A DNA stretch of 64,000 nucleotides from Streptomyces antnestii (GCF_004005495.1 NZ_RZYA01000004.1:124001-188000); one strand, 5' to 3'; positions 9,065 to 20,996 are shown, numbered from the stretch's first letter. Numbers and translations are program-made. The notes: generated by a model from the letters alone, not told the origin.

Positions 9065-9643
9065 TTGATCAGCTTCAGCGTGATGGCGGTCGTCTTCGGC
9101 GTCGTCTTCCTTGCCGAGCTCCCCGACAAGACCGCGCTCGCCGGACTCGTCCTGGGCACGCGCTACCGCGCCTCGTACGTCTTCGCCGGTGTCGCCGCCG
9201 CCTTCGCGGTCCATGTCGCGCTCGCCGTCGCGGCCGGCAGTGTGCTCACCCTGCTGCCGCAGCAGCTCGTGCACGCCCTGACCGGTGTGCTCTTCCTCGG
9301 CGGCGCGGCCGTCCTGCTGCTGAAGAAGGACGAGGAGGAGGAAGAGGTCCGCAAGCCCGGGGACCAGAGCTTCTGGAAGGTCTCCGGTGCGGGCTTCATG
9401 CTCATCCTGATCGCGGAGTTCGGTGACCTGACCCAGATCATGACCGCGAACCTCGCCGCCCGCTACGACAACCCGCTCTCCGTCGGCATCGGCGCCGTCC
9501 TCGGCCTGTGGGCCGTCGCGGCCCTCGGCATCGTCGGCGGCAAGGCGCTGATGAAGCGGGTGCCGCTCGCGCTCATCACGAAGATCGCGGCGGTCCTGAT
9601 GCTCGGCCTCGGCGTGTGGAGCCTGTACGAGGCGGTCGCGTAG
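9065..9643 (+). CDS. GDT1/TMEM165 family cation (Mn2+) transporter
   Basis: A 192-residue membrane protein of six hydrophobic helices in two homologous halves. Each half carries the family E-x-G/P-D-(K/L)-T motif: AELPDKT at residues 17-23 and AEFGDLT at 117-123. These acidic residues bind cations; family members export Mn2+ or Ca2+. A cytoplasmic loop at about 87-100 is extremely acidic (KKDEEEEEV). The start is TTG with GAGGA four bases upstream. The manganese-type riboswitch in the leader supports a role in Mn2+ detoxification. Confidence 0.88.
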   Translation: MISFSVMAVVFGVVFLAELPDKTALAGLVLGTRYRASYVFAGVAAAFAVHVALAVAAGSVLTLLPQQLVHALTGVLFLGGAAVLLLKKDEEEEEVRKPGDQSFWKVSGAGFMLILIAEFGDLTQIMTANLAARYDNPLSVGIGAVLGLWAVAALGIVGGKALMKRVPLALITKIAAVLMLGLGVWSLYEAVA

Positions 9644-10000
9644 GCCGGGATTCGGGCTCGGGTCCGGGTCGGGTCTGGGCTTAAGCCGGGATTCGGGCTC
9701 GGGTCGGGTCGGGTCTGGGCGTAGGCCGGGATTCGAGCTCGGGTCCGGGTCTGGGCGTGCCCCGCGATCCGGCCCGGGTCTGCGCGTATGCCGTGATCCG
9801 GGCTCGGGCTCCGGTTCTGTCGTGTGCCGTGATCCGGATCCGGGCCTGGACTGGCCGTGATCCGGGCCTGGACCGGCCGTGATCCGGACCCGGGCCGGGA
9901 CCGGCCGTGATCCGGCCCGGACCGGCCGGGATCCGGCCTCGGGCTTGGACCAGCTGTGATCCGGCCCGGACCGGCCGTGATCCGGCCCGGACCTGGGCCG
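9641..10000. repeat. Degenerate tandem-repeat intergenic region
   Basis: It begins at the stop codon of the cation transporter. Three copies of a unit starting GCCGGGATTCGGGCTCGGG (period 38-41 bp) are followed by about eight shorter units of the form GCCGTGATCCGGNCCGGACC (period about 21-28 bp) to position 10000. The TAG stop context (GTAGGCCGGGATTCG) is itself repeated at 9722, so the array appears to have grown out of the gene end. No protein is encoded; possible roles include transcription termination structure or replication slippage debris. Confidence 0.8.
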
Positions 10001-10112
10001 TCGCTCACGCCCGTCTACGTCGTGAATCCGGTCCTGACCTGGGCGGCTGGCGTAGGTGCGGACTTGTTTTGTACAGTCGAGGAACAAAGTGGCTCCCGCC
10101 CATTCACCCTGA

Positions 10113-13037
<2,925 letters not shown>

Positions 13038-13057
13038 AGCCCGCTCCCCGGCGCCGC

Positions 13058-13564
13058 TCAGAGCAGCTTCTTGGCGAACCAGTGCTCGGAGTACGGGTCG
13101 TCGTTGTACCGGGGTGTCTCCTCGTAGCCGTGCCGCGCGTACAGCGTCCGGGACTCCACCAGGTCGGTGCGGGTGTCGAGCACGATCCGCTCGGCACCCA
13201 GCTCCCGCGCGGCGCTCTCCGCCCCAGCGAGCAGCAGGTCGGCGCCGCCCTTCCCGCGCATGGCGGGCCGGACGAAGACGCGCTTCAGCTCGCCGGTCGA
13301 CGCGTCGAGCATCCGCACGCCGGCCATCCCGGCGGGCTCGCCCAGGTACCGCGCGACCAGCAACACCCCGTCCGGAGCGGCGAGATAGTCCCCCGTGTCG
13401 GCCGCGACCTCACGCTCCAGCTCGCCGGGATCCGTGGTGCGCCCCTCATGCAGCAGGTACCAGCGGTCGCTGACCTCCGTGTAGTACGCACGCCACAACT
13501 CGGCGGCGACGGACGAGTCGAACGGCTCGGGGGCCACGGTCCAGGGCGAGTTCATGAGGGGCAT
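13058..13564 (-). CDS. GNAT family N-acetyltransferase
   Basis: A 168-residue protein with the GNAT fold: LLVARYLGEPAGMAGVRML (beta strands 2-4), the acetyl-CoA pyrophosphate-binding loop VRPAMRGKGGADLLL (R/Q-x-x-G-x-G/A type), then LDTRTDLVESRTLYARHGYEE, the usual motif B helix and strand. It ends HWFAKKLL, a common GNAT C-terminus. The substrate amine is unknown. It lies tail to tail with the exporter, 20 bp apart, and downstream of the ABM protein on the same strand with a short repeat array between them. Confidence 0.85.
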   Translation of the reverse strand: MPLMNSPWTVAPEPFDSSVAAELWRAYYTEVSDRWYLLHEGRTTDPGELEREVAADTGDYLAAPDGVLLVARYLGEPAGMAGVRMLDASTGELKRVFVRPAMRGKGGADLLLAGAESAARELGAERIVLDTRTDLVESRTLYARHGYEETPRYNDDPYSEHWFAKKLL

Positions 13565-13593
13565 TGTGGACCGCGGCCTCCGCCGCTGACCAT

Positions 13594-13652
13594 GACTTCG
13601 GTCTACGGCTTCGGTCTACGGCTTCGGTCTACGACTCCGTCTGCGACTTCGG
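13594..13652. repeat. 13-bp tandem repeats (GCTTCGGTCTACG)
   Basis: Between two minus-strand genes, GCTTCGGTCTACG is repeated three times in a row with two further degenerate copies. The array runs into the last codons and stop of the ABM-domain gene; each unit carries a CTA, which reads as TAG on the minus strand, so contraction or expansion would preserve a stop. Confidence 0.8.
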
Positions 13653-13955
13653 CGCCGCCTGCTGCACCACCTCGAACGACCACACCGACGACCCGCTCGC
13701 CGCCGGCTTCGGCCGGTCGCCGCCGCCCTGGTGGGCCGCCTTCATCGGGCCCTCCATCCACGCCTGGAACGACGCCTCGTCACGCCACCGCGTGTACACC
13801 AGGTAGTCGTCGGTGCCCTCGATGGGACGCAGCAGCTCGAACCACTCGAAGCCGTCCGAGTTCTCCACGGCGCCGGCGCGCGAGGCGAAGCGCTTCTCCA
13901 GGGTCTCCCGCTGCTCGGCCGGGACGGTCAGGACGTTGATCTTCACGATGCTCAT
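13629..13955 (-). CDS. Antibiotic biosynthesis monooxygenase (ABM) domain protein
   Basis: A 108-residue ferredoxin-like ABM-fold protein: MSIVKINVLTVPAEQRETLEKRF, then GFEWFELLRPIEGTDDYLVYTRW and FQAWMEGPMKAAHQGG. The helix with W and the terminal SVWSFEVVQ strand are typical of the heme-degrading-like or quinone monooxygenase-like branch annotated in Streptomyces. The second ATG is chosen because GAGGA lies at the proper distance upstream; the first ATG is three codons earlier. Its 3' end overlaps the 13-bp repeat array. Function may be a small cofactor-free monooxygenase or heme binding; not provable here. Confidence 0.8.
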   Translation of the reverse strand: MSIVKINVLTVPAEQRETLEKRFASRAGAVENSDGFEWFELLRPIEGTDDYLVYTRWRDEASFQAWMEGPMKAAHQGGGDRPKPAASGSSVWSFEVVQQAAPKSQTES

Positions 13956-13992
13956 GCCGCCCATCCTCGCGCACCCCCGCGTCAGCGTGGCG

Positions 13993-14406
13993 TCAGGTCC
14001 CGCGTGCCTCGCGGTTTCGCCGCCAGTCGTGGACGATCTCCTCGACGTCGTACGGCTTGAGTCCGAGGGGTGGGCCCGGGGGCGGTTTGAACATCATGTC
14101 GCGGATCTTGACGTTGATCTCGGTGACGATGCGGCGGACGATCCGTTCGGAAGGGGCCCGCGCCGCCTCGGCCAGCGCGTCCTCGGCCTCCTTGCGCAGG
14201 GCGAGGGACGGGGGCAGTACGGAGAAGCCCTCGCGGGCCATCTTCCGCTTGATCCACCAGTTCTCGTCGTACGTCGTGTCGGCCGTTTCCGGCAGCGGCT
14301 TGCCCGCGCCGGGGAGGTGGGAGAAGTCGTCCGCGCGCTCCGCGTCGCGGATCTGCTTGTCGACCCATGACTCGAAGCTGACGTCCGGAGGCTTGCGTTC
14401 GGTCAT
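13993..14406 (-). CDS. DUF1992 (DnaJ-like N-terminal-associated) family protein
   Basis: A 137-residue protein: SFESWVDKQIRDAERADDF then HLPGAGKPLP and NWWIKRKMAREG, ending KPYDVEEIVHDWRR. The HLPGxGKPL motif is diagnostic for DUF1992, a family of cytoplasmic proteins sometimes labelled DnaJ homologue subfamily C member 28. Role unknown. Start ATG lacks a clear Shine-Dalgarno but the domain begins right there; a longer open frame upstream has no family signal. It is divergent from the FHA-domain gene. Confidence 0.85.
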   Translation of the reverse strand: MTERKPPDVSFESWVDKQIRDAERADDFSHLPGAGKPLPETADTTYDENWWIKRKMAREGFSVLPPSLALRKEAEDALAEAARAPSERIVRRIVTEINVKIRDMMFKPPPGPPLGLKPYDVEEIVHDWRRNREARGT

Positions 14407-14512
14407 GTCGCCATTGTCCCAGAGGGCGTACCACGGAGGCAGGGGACAAATTAGGATGCGGCCTCGGCGGGAACCCGGTTCCGGGGGCCGCGAAGACCGA
14501 AGGAGCTGTGCG

Positions 14513-14908
14513 GTGCTGGAGCTGACCATGGCCTCCGTCGCGGGGGCGGACGCGGGGGCGACGGCCGGGATGCTGATGGCCGACGCGCCGAGCGAGCCGG
14601 GAGCTGTGCTGCGCGTGGGGCGTGACCGGAACGTGTGCCGGCTCGCGACGCCCGACGACTGGCTGTTCGTCTCGCGCGTCCATCTGGAGTTCCGGTGCGG
14701 GCAGGACGGCGCGTGGTCCGTGTTCTGGCTGCGCGGCTCGCACGACGAGCCCTCGTCCGAGGTGAGCCTCACGCTGACCGGCGGCCGGCCGCAGCCCCTC
14801 GAGTACGGAGGGGCCGCGGCGCTCGCGCCGGGCGCGTCCGGCGAGATCGTGGTCCTGGACCGCACCCAGGCCCGCAGCGTGAACGTGGGTTTCTACCATG
14901 AGGTCTGA
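14513..14908 (+). CDS. FHA-like domain protein
   Basis: A 131-residue protein starting at GTG after AAGGAG. The segment LRVGRDRNVCRLATPDDWLFVSRVHLEF follows the forkhead-associated pattern: a strand with GR, then S-R-x-H, which in FHA domains contacts phosphothreonine. The remaining strands (WSVFWLRGSHDEPS, LTLTGGRPQPL, GEIVVLDR) fit the beta sandwich. It lacks other domains, so it may work as an adaptor with a Ser/Thr kinase elsewhere. Its 3' end overlaps the convergent methyltransferase gene by 16 bp. Confidence 0.7.
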   Translation: MLELTMASVAGADAGATAGMLMADAPSEPGAVLRVGRDRNVCRLATPDDWLFVSRVHLEFRCGQDGAWSVFWLRGSHDEPSSEVSLTLTGGRPQPLEYGGAAALAPGASGEIVVLDRTQARSVNVGFYHEV

Positions 14909-15618
14909 TGGCGCGTCAGATCCAATGATGGGCGGCGGTCCGGGAGTACGCGGGCCAGCGCGAAGCCGTCGTAGCCCTTGACCCCCACCGTCTGGACGGC
15001 CGTGCCGTCCAGCTTCGGGTGGTCGGCGATCAATCGGAGCGCGTCGCGGGTGCCGCGGATGTCTGGCGCCGTGCCGGAGTCGTCCGTGACGCGGCCGCCG
15101 CGCACCACGTTGTCGACGACGATCACGCTGCCGGGGCGGGTCAGCCGCAGCGCCCACTCGACGTAGTGCGCGTTGTTGGCCTTGTCGGCGTCGATGAAGA
15201 CGAGGTCGAACGGCTCGGGGTGGTCGGCCGCGATGCCGGGCAGCGAGTCGAGGGCGGGGCCGACCCGCACCTCGGCGATCTTGTCGAGGCCGGCGCGGGC
15301 GAGGTTGCCGCGGGCCACCTCGGCGTGCCGGGGGTCGTACTCGAGGGTGACGAGGACGCCGTCGGCGGGCAGGGCGCGGGCCAGCCAGATCGTGCTGTAG
15401 CCGCCGAGTGTGCCGATCTCCAGGATGCGGCGCGCGCCCTGGATCCGGGCGATGAGGTGGAGGAACTTGCCTTGGTTCGGGGCGACGTTGATGTGCGGGA
15501 GGCCCGCCGCTTCGCTGTCCGCGAGGGCCGCCGTCAGGGCCTCGTCGGCGGGGGCGAGGAGGCCGGTGAGGTAGTCGTCGACGGCGGTCCACTGCTCTTC
15601 GGGTGCGTGCTCAGACAT
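14893..15618 (-). CDS. O-methyltransferase (SAM-dependent, COMT-like)
   Basis: A 241-residue class I methyltransferase of the caffeoyl-CoA/catechol O-methyltransferase (Methyltransf_3) type: GKFLHLIARIQGARRILEIG with motif I EIGTLGGYSTIW, LEYDPRHAEVA (SAM ribose acid), DLVFIDADKANN with metal-binding Asp residues, and VIVVDNVVRGGRV. These proteins methylate catechols using Mg2+. Substrate unknown. It lies 90 bp downstream of the MHS-family transporter on the same strand and may be co-transcribed with it. The C-terminus overlaps the convergent FHA gene by 16 bp. Confidence 0.87.
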   Translation of the reverse strand: MSEHAPEEQWTAVDDYLTGLLAPADEALTAALADSEAAGLPHINVAPNQGKFLHLIARIQGARRILEIGTLGGYSTIWLARALPADGVLVTLEYDPRHAEVARGNLARAGLDKIAEVRVGPALDSLPGIAADHPEPFDLVFIDADKANNAHYVEWALRLTRPGSVIVVDNVVRGGRVTDDSGTAPDIRGTRDALRLIADHPKLDGTAVQTVGVKGYDGFALARVLPDRRPSLDLTRHQTSW

Positions 15619-15708
15619 GGCCCCATGATGGGCGCACGAGCCCGCGGGCCGTTGGCGATTCAGCCGAGCGGCGGCGGGGCGTACACCTCAGGCCCGCGGT
15701 TCCTGGTG

Positions 15709-17172
15709 TTACGCGGCCGTGGCGTGCGCGCCGCGCGGCAGGTCGCCGCTCTCCACGGCGGGCGGCGAGCCGGGCAGCGGGCGGCGGGCCGACTCGGTCA
15801 TGAACCAGACCGCGACGCCGCCGACGACGGCCGCGGCCATCATGTAGTACGCGGGCATCATCAGGTTCCCGGTCGCTCCGACCAGCGCCGTGACGACCAG
15901 CGGGGTCGTGCCGCCGAAGAGCGAGACGGAGACGTTGAAGCCGATCGACAGGGAGCCGTAGCGCACCCGGGTCGGAAAGAGCGCGGGGAGCGCGGACGGC
16001 ATCGCCGCGGTGAAGCAGACGAGGAGCAGGCCGAGGGCGCCGAGGCCCAGCGAGACCGCCCACAGGTCGCCCTGGCGGATCAGGAGCACGGCCGGGATCG
16101 ACAGGGCGAAGAAGCCGACGCAGCCCGCCGCGATCACGGGACGGCGGCCGAGGCTGTCGGACAGCTTGCCCGCGAACGGCTGGACGATCATCATCAGCGC
16201 CATCACGCCGAGGATCAGCAGGAGCCCGTGCGTCTCGTCGTAGTGGAGCTGGCCGGTCAGGTAGCTCGGCATGTACGAGAGCAGCATGTAGTCGGTGACG
16301 TTGAAGACGAGGACGAGGCCGATGCACAGGAGCATCGCCTTCCACTGGCCGGTCACCATCTCGCGGATCCGCACCTTGGGGCGGGACTTCTCCGACTTCT
16401 CGGCGGCGGCAGCGGCCGCGGCGAACGCCGGGGTCTCCTCGAGTCGCATGCGCAGGTAGAGGCCGATGATGCCCATCGGGCCCGCGATCAGGAACGGGAT
16501 GCGCCAGCCCCAGGACACCAGGTCGTGGTCGGACAGCAGTGCCGTCATCAGGGTCACCAGACCCGCGCCGCCGATGTAACCGGCGAGCGTGCCGAATTCC
16601 AGCCAGCTGCCGAAGAAGCCGCGCTTCTTGTCGGGCGCGTACTCGGCGATGAAGGTGGACGCGCCGCCGTACTCACCACCGGTCGAGAAGCCCTGCACGA
16701 GCCGCGCCGCGAGGAGCAGGATCGGCGCGCCGACGCCGATCGCCGCGTACGACGGGATCAGGCCGATGGCGAACGTGCCCGCCGCCATCATGATCATGGT
16801 GATGGCGAGGACCTTCTGCCGGCCGACGCGGTCGCCGAGGGGGCCGAAGACCATGCCGCCGAGGGGGCGGACGAGGAACGCGGCGGCGAAGGCGCCGAAC
16901 GTCGACAGGAGCTGGGCCGTGGGGTTGCCCGACGGGAAGAAGACCTTGCCGAGGGTGACGGCGATGTAGCTGTAGACGCCGAAGTCGAACCACTCCATCG
17001 CGTTGCCGAGGGCCGCCGCCTTGACCGCGCGCTTGACGAGCGCCGGGTCGGTCACGGTGACCTCGGGGGAGGCGCCCCTCGTGGAGGCGTTGGTATCCGG
17101 TGCGACGGTGAGTGCGCTCGACAAGGGTCTGCTCGCCTGCTTTCGAAGGGGACAAGGACACGTCCGGGCCAC
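15709..17172 (-). CDS. MFS transporter, metabolite:H+ symporter (ProP-like)
   Basis: A 487-residue, 12-helix transporter of the MHS subfamily. Characteristic points are GNAMEWFDFGVYSYIA in helix 1, GGMVFGPLGDRVGRQKVL (motif A), GFSTGGEYGGASTFIAEYAP and the long coiled cytoplasmic loop around EKSEKSRPKV between the two halves, as in ProP. Family substrates are proline, glycine betaine, citrate or other small acids. The annotated start (GTG) lacks a ribosome site; a TTG at 17124, 16 codons in, would also keep the whole domain. Likely osmolyte or carboxylate uptake. Confidence 0.87.
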   Translation of the reverse strand: MARTCPCPLRKQASRPLSSALTVAPDTNASTRGASPEVTVTDPALVKRAVKAAALGNAMEWFDFGVYSYIAVTLGKVFFPSGNPTAQLLSTFGAFAAAFLVRPLGGMVFGPLGDRVGRQKVLAITMIMMAAGTFAIGLIPSYAAIGVGAPILLLAARLVQGFSTGGEYGGASTFIAEYAPDKKRGFFGSWLEFGTLAGYIGGAGLVTLMTALLSDHDLVSWGWRIPFLIAGPMGIIGLYLRMRLEETPAFAAAAAAAEKSEKSRPKVRIREMVTGQWKAMLLCIGLVLVFNVTDYMLLSYMPSYLTGQLHYDETHGLLLILGVMALMMIVQPFAGKLSDSLGRRPVIAAGCVGFFALSIPAVLLIRQGDLWAVSLGLGALGLLLVCFTAAMPSALPALFPTRVRYGSLSIGFNVSVSLFGGTTPLVVTALVGATGNLMMPAYYMMAAAVVGGVAVWFMTESARRPLPGSPPAVESGDLPRGAHATAA

Positions 17173-17487
17173 GGACGAGGCCGCCCACGACGGGACGGCC
17201 TGAAATCGACCATAGGGGCAGCAGGGATCATTACGGGTAGTGTTCGCGTCGTCGCGCAGAGCGGTAAAAGCGGGTCCGGCCAGGCATGACGCACCGGATC
17301 CGGCGCGGCGTAATCGGACAATTCTGTGAGCTATGTCGCGGCCCTCGCCTGCAACCGCACGGATCCCTCGTCCACGTCATCCGGTCAAAAACCGGTGACG
17401 GCCAGGTGAAGTAGTGGTTGCATGCGTCTCACCTCGGGGGTGGTGCGAGCCTCTGGACAGTACGGACGGCGGGAGGGCCGACGGCAC
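17173..17487. other. Divergent intergenic region
   Basis: Separates the MHS transporter and the GT87-PAP2 gene, which point away from each other, so both promoters should be here. It is less GC-rich than the flanks in places (GTCAAAAACCGG, CAATTCTGTGAG). No open frame with a ribosome site and no regulator site I can name. Confidence 0.4.
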
Positions 17488-19536
17488 GTGGCGAACGTGG
17501 AGCATGGAGCGGGCAAAGCGTTGGGGGCGGGGGCCGCGACGGCGCGGCTCGGCATGGTCCGGGCAGGCCTGTGGCTGATCGCCGCGGTCCTGGCGGTGCG
17601 CCAGGTCGTGGCCGTCCTGAGCACTCCGAGCGGTGAACGCCTCACGGACCTGGAGACCTGGATCGGTCCTGACGGTGTCCTCCATGTGAAGGACTCCCTC
17701 TACGACGCCGACCAGTTCACCGGTACCCCCTTCGGGGGGCTCGTGCTCAAACCCCTCGCCAGCGGTGCCGAACAGTCGCTCGGCTGGGCCTGGACCTTCG
17801 GCACGCTCGGCCTCGTCGTCGTCCTCGGTCTCGTCGCCGCGCGCGCCCTGCCGAAACCGGTCACCCGGCGCACCTCCCTGCTCGCCGCCCCCGTCGCGAT
17901 CAGCCTCCTCATGCTGTCCCTGCCGGTGCGCAACACCCTGCACCTGGGCCAGACCAGCATCATCCCCGTCCTCCTCGTGCTGCTCGGCTGCTTCGCCGCG
18001 CGCGGCGAGCGGAGCTCGGGGTTCCTCATCGGCGTCGGCGCCGCGCTCCAGCCCACCGTCATCGTCTTCGCCCCCCTCCTGTGGTTCACCGGGCGCAGGC
18101 GAGCCGCCGTGTCCTCCGGCGTCACGTTCCTGGCGTGCACGCTCCTCGCCTGGGCCGCGATGCCGCACGACTCGTGGACGTACTGGGTGCACCACGCGGC
18201 CGGCGCGGGCCTCGGGTCGCGCCCCGACGGGCTCGCCAACCAGTCCCTGCACGGCGCGCTCCTGCGCTTCGGCCTCGCAGGCCCCCTGGAGATCGGGCTC
18301 TTCCTCGTCCTGGGCGCCGCGATCGCGGCCGTCGGCCTGCGGCGCGCCGTGCGCTACGCCGAGGACGGGCAGCTCCTCCTCGCCGTCGCCCTCACCGGCT
18401 GCGTCGCCGTCGCCGTGTCGCCCACGTCCTGGCAGCACCAGCTCCTGTGGGTGCTGCTCGCCGTCGTCGGCCGCGTCGGCCGGAAGGTGTCCGACCGCTA
18501 TGTGTGGCCCGTAGCCGTCGTCCTCGTGATGACGCTCCCGGCGAAGATGATGCTGCCGGACGTCACCCTCGCCCAGCCGCTGCGTGACAACGTCGTCCTG
18601 ATCGCCGCGCTCGCCGCCGCCACGGTCGTCCCGTTCCTGTCCCGCACGGCGCCCGAGTACCGCACGCCCGTCCCCACCGCGTACGCGAAGCCGGCGCCGG
18701 CGCGCTGGTCGTGGGTGCCGCTCGTGCCGTTCTGGCGCCGGGTCCTCGGCCGCCCGAACCTGCTGCTCGAACTGCTCCTGATCCGCGTCGGCTACTCCGC
18801 GTACCAGCAGGTCAGGCTCGCCGCCCACGGCGGTACGAACTCCGGGGGCCGGGCCATCGCCGAAGCGCACGGCGAGCAGATCAACTCCCTGGAGAAGGTC
18901 CTCCACATCGACATCGAGCACTGGGCCAACCATGCGATCGTGCACGTCCCGTGGCTCAAGGGTTTCTTCGACTTCTACTACGAGTCGTTCCACTTCTTCG
19001 TGCCGCTGGCCGTCCTCGGCGTCCTCTACGTCCGCCGGCCCGCCCAGTACCGCTGGGCCCGCTCCGCGCTCGGCTTCGCCACGCTCCTCGCCTTGGTCGG
19101 CTTCTGGTTCTACCCGCTGGCCCCGCCGCGCCTGATGCCCACGCTCGGCTTCATCGACACGGTGCACGGCGTCCAGGACTTCTCCAAGCCGGACTACGGC
19201 TCGCTGACGGCGCTCACCAACCAGTACGCGGCCATGCCCTCGCTGCACTTCGGCTGGGCCCTGTGGTGCGGGCTCGTCGTCGCCATCCTCGCCCCGAAGC
19301 GGTGGATGAAGGCACTCGGCCTGCTGCATCCCCTGTTCACCGTGTCCGCGATCATCGCGACCGCCAACCACTGGGTGCTCGACGCGGTGGGCGGCGCGAC
19401 CGTCGTCGGCGCGGGCTTCGCCCTCACCTACGCACTGTCGGGGCCGCGTGCGCGCCCCACGGCCGAGGCGGGGCCTGACATGGCGAAGGCGCCGGCCGGG
19501 CTTGCCGCCGCGACGGCGGAACGCAGCCGGTCCTGA
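17488..19536 (+). CDS. Bifunctional GT87-like glycosyltransferase / PAP2 phosphatase membrane protein
   Basis: A 682-residue polytopic protein starting at GTG after GGGAGGG. The first half is a GT87 (DUF2029)-type polyprenol-dependent mannosyltransferase-like module with the loop PVRNTLHLGQTSIIPVLLVLLG and repeated hydrophobic helices. The second half (about 430-660) is a PAP2/inositolphosphotransferase-like module with the catalytic pattern YPLAPPRLMP, AMPSLHFGWAL and TANHWVLDAVGG; the two histidines are the phosphatase catalytic residues. Such fusions occur widely in Streptomyces and are thought to build or trim envelope glycolipids. Longer in-frame starts upstream lack a ribosome site. Confidence 0.85.
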   Translation: MANVEHGAGKALGAGAATARLGMVRAGLWLIAAVLAVRQVVAVLSTPSGERLTDLETWIGPDGVLHVKDSLYDADQFTGTPFGGLVLKPLASGAEQSLGWAWTFGTLGLVVVLGLVAARALPKPVTRRTSLLAAPVAISLLMLSLPVRNTLHLGQTSIIPVLLVLLGCFAARGERSSGFLIGVGAALQPTVIVFAPLLWFTGRRRAAVSSGVTFLACTLLAWAAMPHDSWTYWVHHAAGAGLGSRPDGLANQSLHGALLRFGLAGPLEIGLFLVLGAAIAAVGLRRAVRYAEDGQLLLAVALTGCVAVAVSPTSWQHQLLWVLLAVVGRVGRKVSDRYVWPVAVVLVMTLPAKMMLPDVTLAQPLRDNVVLIAALAAATVVPFLSRTAPEYRTPVPTAYAKPAPARWSWVPLVPFWRRVLGRPNLLLELLLIRVGYSAYQQVRLAAHGGTNSGGRAIAEAHGEQINSLEKVLHIDIEHWANHAIVHVPWLKGFFDFYYESFHFFVPLAVLGVLYVRRPAQYRWARSALGFATLLALVGFWFYPLAPPRLMPTLGFIDTVHGVQDFSKPDYGSLTALTNQYAAMPSLHFGWALWCGLVVAILAPKRWMKALGLLHPLFTVSAIIATANHWVLDAVGGATVVGAGFALTYALSGPRARPTAEAGPDMAKAPAGLAAATAERSRS

Positions 19537-19570
19537 CCAGAGGGGGCTGCAGTCGGGAGGCGCGCGGGGG

Positions 19571-20803
19571 TCAGGCGTCGTCGGACGGGTGCCGGTGGCC
19601 CTGGAGGTGCCGGGCCCGCAGCGCCGCCTCGGTGGCGAAACGGCGCTCCGGGTCGGTGAGCCGGTCGCCGAAGTGCGCGTCCAGATTGCGCAGCCGGTAG
19701 CGGACCGTCTGGGCGTGCACCCCCAGGATGTCGCCGACGTGCTCGGCCGTGCCCCGGGTGGTCAGCCACACCCGCAGCGTGTCGAGCAGGCGCGCCCGGC
19801 GGTTGCCCGTCAGGCCGGACAGCGGGGCGAGTTCGAGGGCGGCGAGCCGGTCGAGGAGCGCCGGGTCCGACAGCAGCCACAGCGTGGTCAGATGGTCCGC
19901 GCAGCGCACCGCGGGACCGTCGGCGATGACCTGTTCGTCGATGAGCTCCAGGACCCGGCGGGCCCAGCGGATCGAGTCGGAGGCCCGCGCGGTGGGCACG
20001 GTGAGCCCGAGCACGCACCGGGTGTCACCGAGGGTGGCCGTCAGCATGTCGAGGCGGGTCGCTCCGTCCGGACCTTCGAGGGATCCCGGGATCAGCAGAT
20101 GCGGCTGGGGGTCTCCGAGGTCGGCCAGGACGTCGGGGTCGAGGCCGGCCCTGAGGTGAACGGGAGCCGGGGCCCGTAGCGCCACGAGCGTGACCCGCTC
20201 GGGAATCCGCCAGCCGGACTGTTCGCACAGTTCGGTGAGCGCGTCGCCCGGCAGCGGGTGACCGGCGAGCAGCAGATGCAGGATGCGCCGGTGCAGGGAG
20301 TCCAGACGGTCCGTGGACTGCGACTGCACCTCCAGATAGCCCTCTCTGGACAGGGCCTCCAGCTCGTCGACGTACGCGAACAGCGCGTCGGCGAAGGTCA
20401 GGATCAGGGTGGGGGAGAGGTTGTACTTGCGGCCGACGCGCTTGGCGCGGCGCAGCGCGATCCGGGCGCCGATGCGGTACGCGCCGTGCAGCGAGTCGAG
20501 ACTGCGGCCCTCGTACGCCTCGAACCGCCCGAATCTGCGGCACAGTTCGTCGCGTTCACCGGCCGACGCGGTGGGCTCGGCCACCCGGTCGACGAAGGCG
20601 GCGAGGCTCTGCTCGACGCCGAGCCGGATCACCGCGCTGTTGGGGCCGTCGAGCAGCCGGGCGAACTCCGGGTAGGTGCGGGTGACCTCGACCCGGATCT
20701 CCTTGATCAGACTGGGCAGTTCGGGCCGCATGATGGCGGCGAACTCCGGGGGCAGCGGGCCGAGCGGTTCTTCCACTTCCGACGACGGTGCGGCTGAGGG
20801 CAT
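19571..20803 (-). CDS. PucR family transcriptional regulator
   Basis: A 410-residue regulator. The C-terminal 70 residues have the PucR-type helix-turn-helix (LLDTLRVWLTTRGTAEHVGDIL, then VHAQTVRYRLRNLDAHFG), and the middle is a GGDEF-like CdaR region. The N-terminal half is a helical domain with LRRAKRVGRKYNLSPTLIL, of the kind found in Streptomyces PucR proteins of unknown ligand. The ATG after GGGGAG is preferred to longer upstream reading. A target cannot be assigned; neighbours are the GT87-PAP2 gene (convergent) and the secreted trio upstream on the same strand. Confidence 0.85.
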   Translation of the reverse strand: MPSAAPSSEVEEPLGPLPPEFAAIMRPELPSLIKEIRVEVTRTYPEFARLLDGPNSAVIRLGVEQSLAAFVDRVAEPTASAGERDELCRRFGRFEAYEGRSLDSLHGAYRIGARIALRRAKRVGRKYNLSPTLILTFADALFAYVDELEALSREGYLEVQSQSTDRLDSLHRRILHLLLAGHPLPGDALTELCEQSGWRIPERVTLVALRAPAPVHLRAGLDPDVLADLGDPQPHLLIPGSLEGPDGATRLDMLTATLGDTRCVLGLTVPTARASDSIRWARRVLELIDEQVIADGPAVRCADHLTTLWLLSDPALLDRLAALELAPLSGLTGNRRARLLDTLRVWLTTRGTAEHVGDILGVHAQTVRYRLRNLDAHFGDRLTDPERRFATEAALRARHLQGHRHPSDDA

Positions 20804-20996
20804 GACGCTCCCCTTGCTCTCCTGCGCCCGGTGGGGGGCGAGCCGCGGGCGTGCCGCCCCGGGGTGGGGGGCAGCGCTCCCACGGACCGGCAGGTGCGTA
20901 CCTGGTGGGACTGCCGAAGCTAGAACAACTGCTGTGTGATGTACACCACTTGATGAACAAGTAGCTTCATGTTGCACGTGGTGTGAGGGGCCCGGA
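20804..20996. promoter_or_regulatory. Promoter region of the pucR-type gene
   Basis: Relatively AT-rich for this genome near 20931-20975. Contains the small inverted repeat ACTTGATGAACAAGT at 20948-20962 and GTGTGATGTACACCAC at 20934-20949 (GTG...CAC), overlapping by two bases, about 130 bp upstream of the regulator start. They are candidate operators for autoregulation. No gene found. Confidence 0.35.

Noticed and set aside
10061..10095. LexA/SOS-box-like motif in the HAD upstream region
   Set aside because: TTGTTTTGTACAG...GAACAAAG looks like a loose inverted repeat but does not match the actinobacterial SOS-box pattern.
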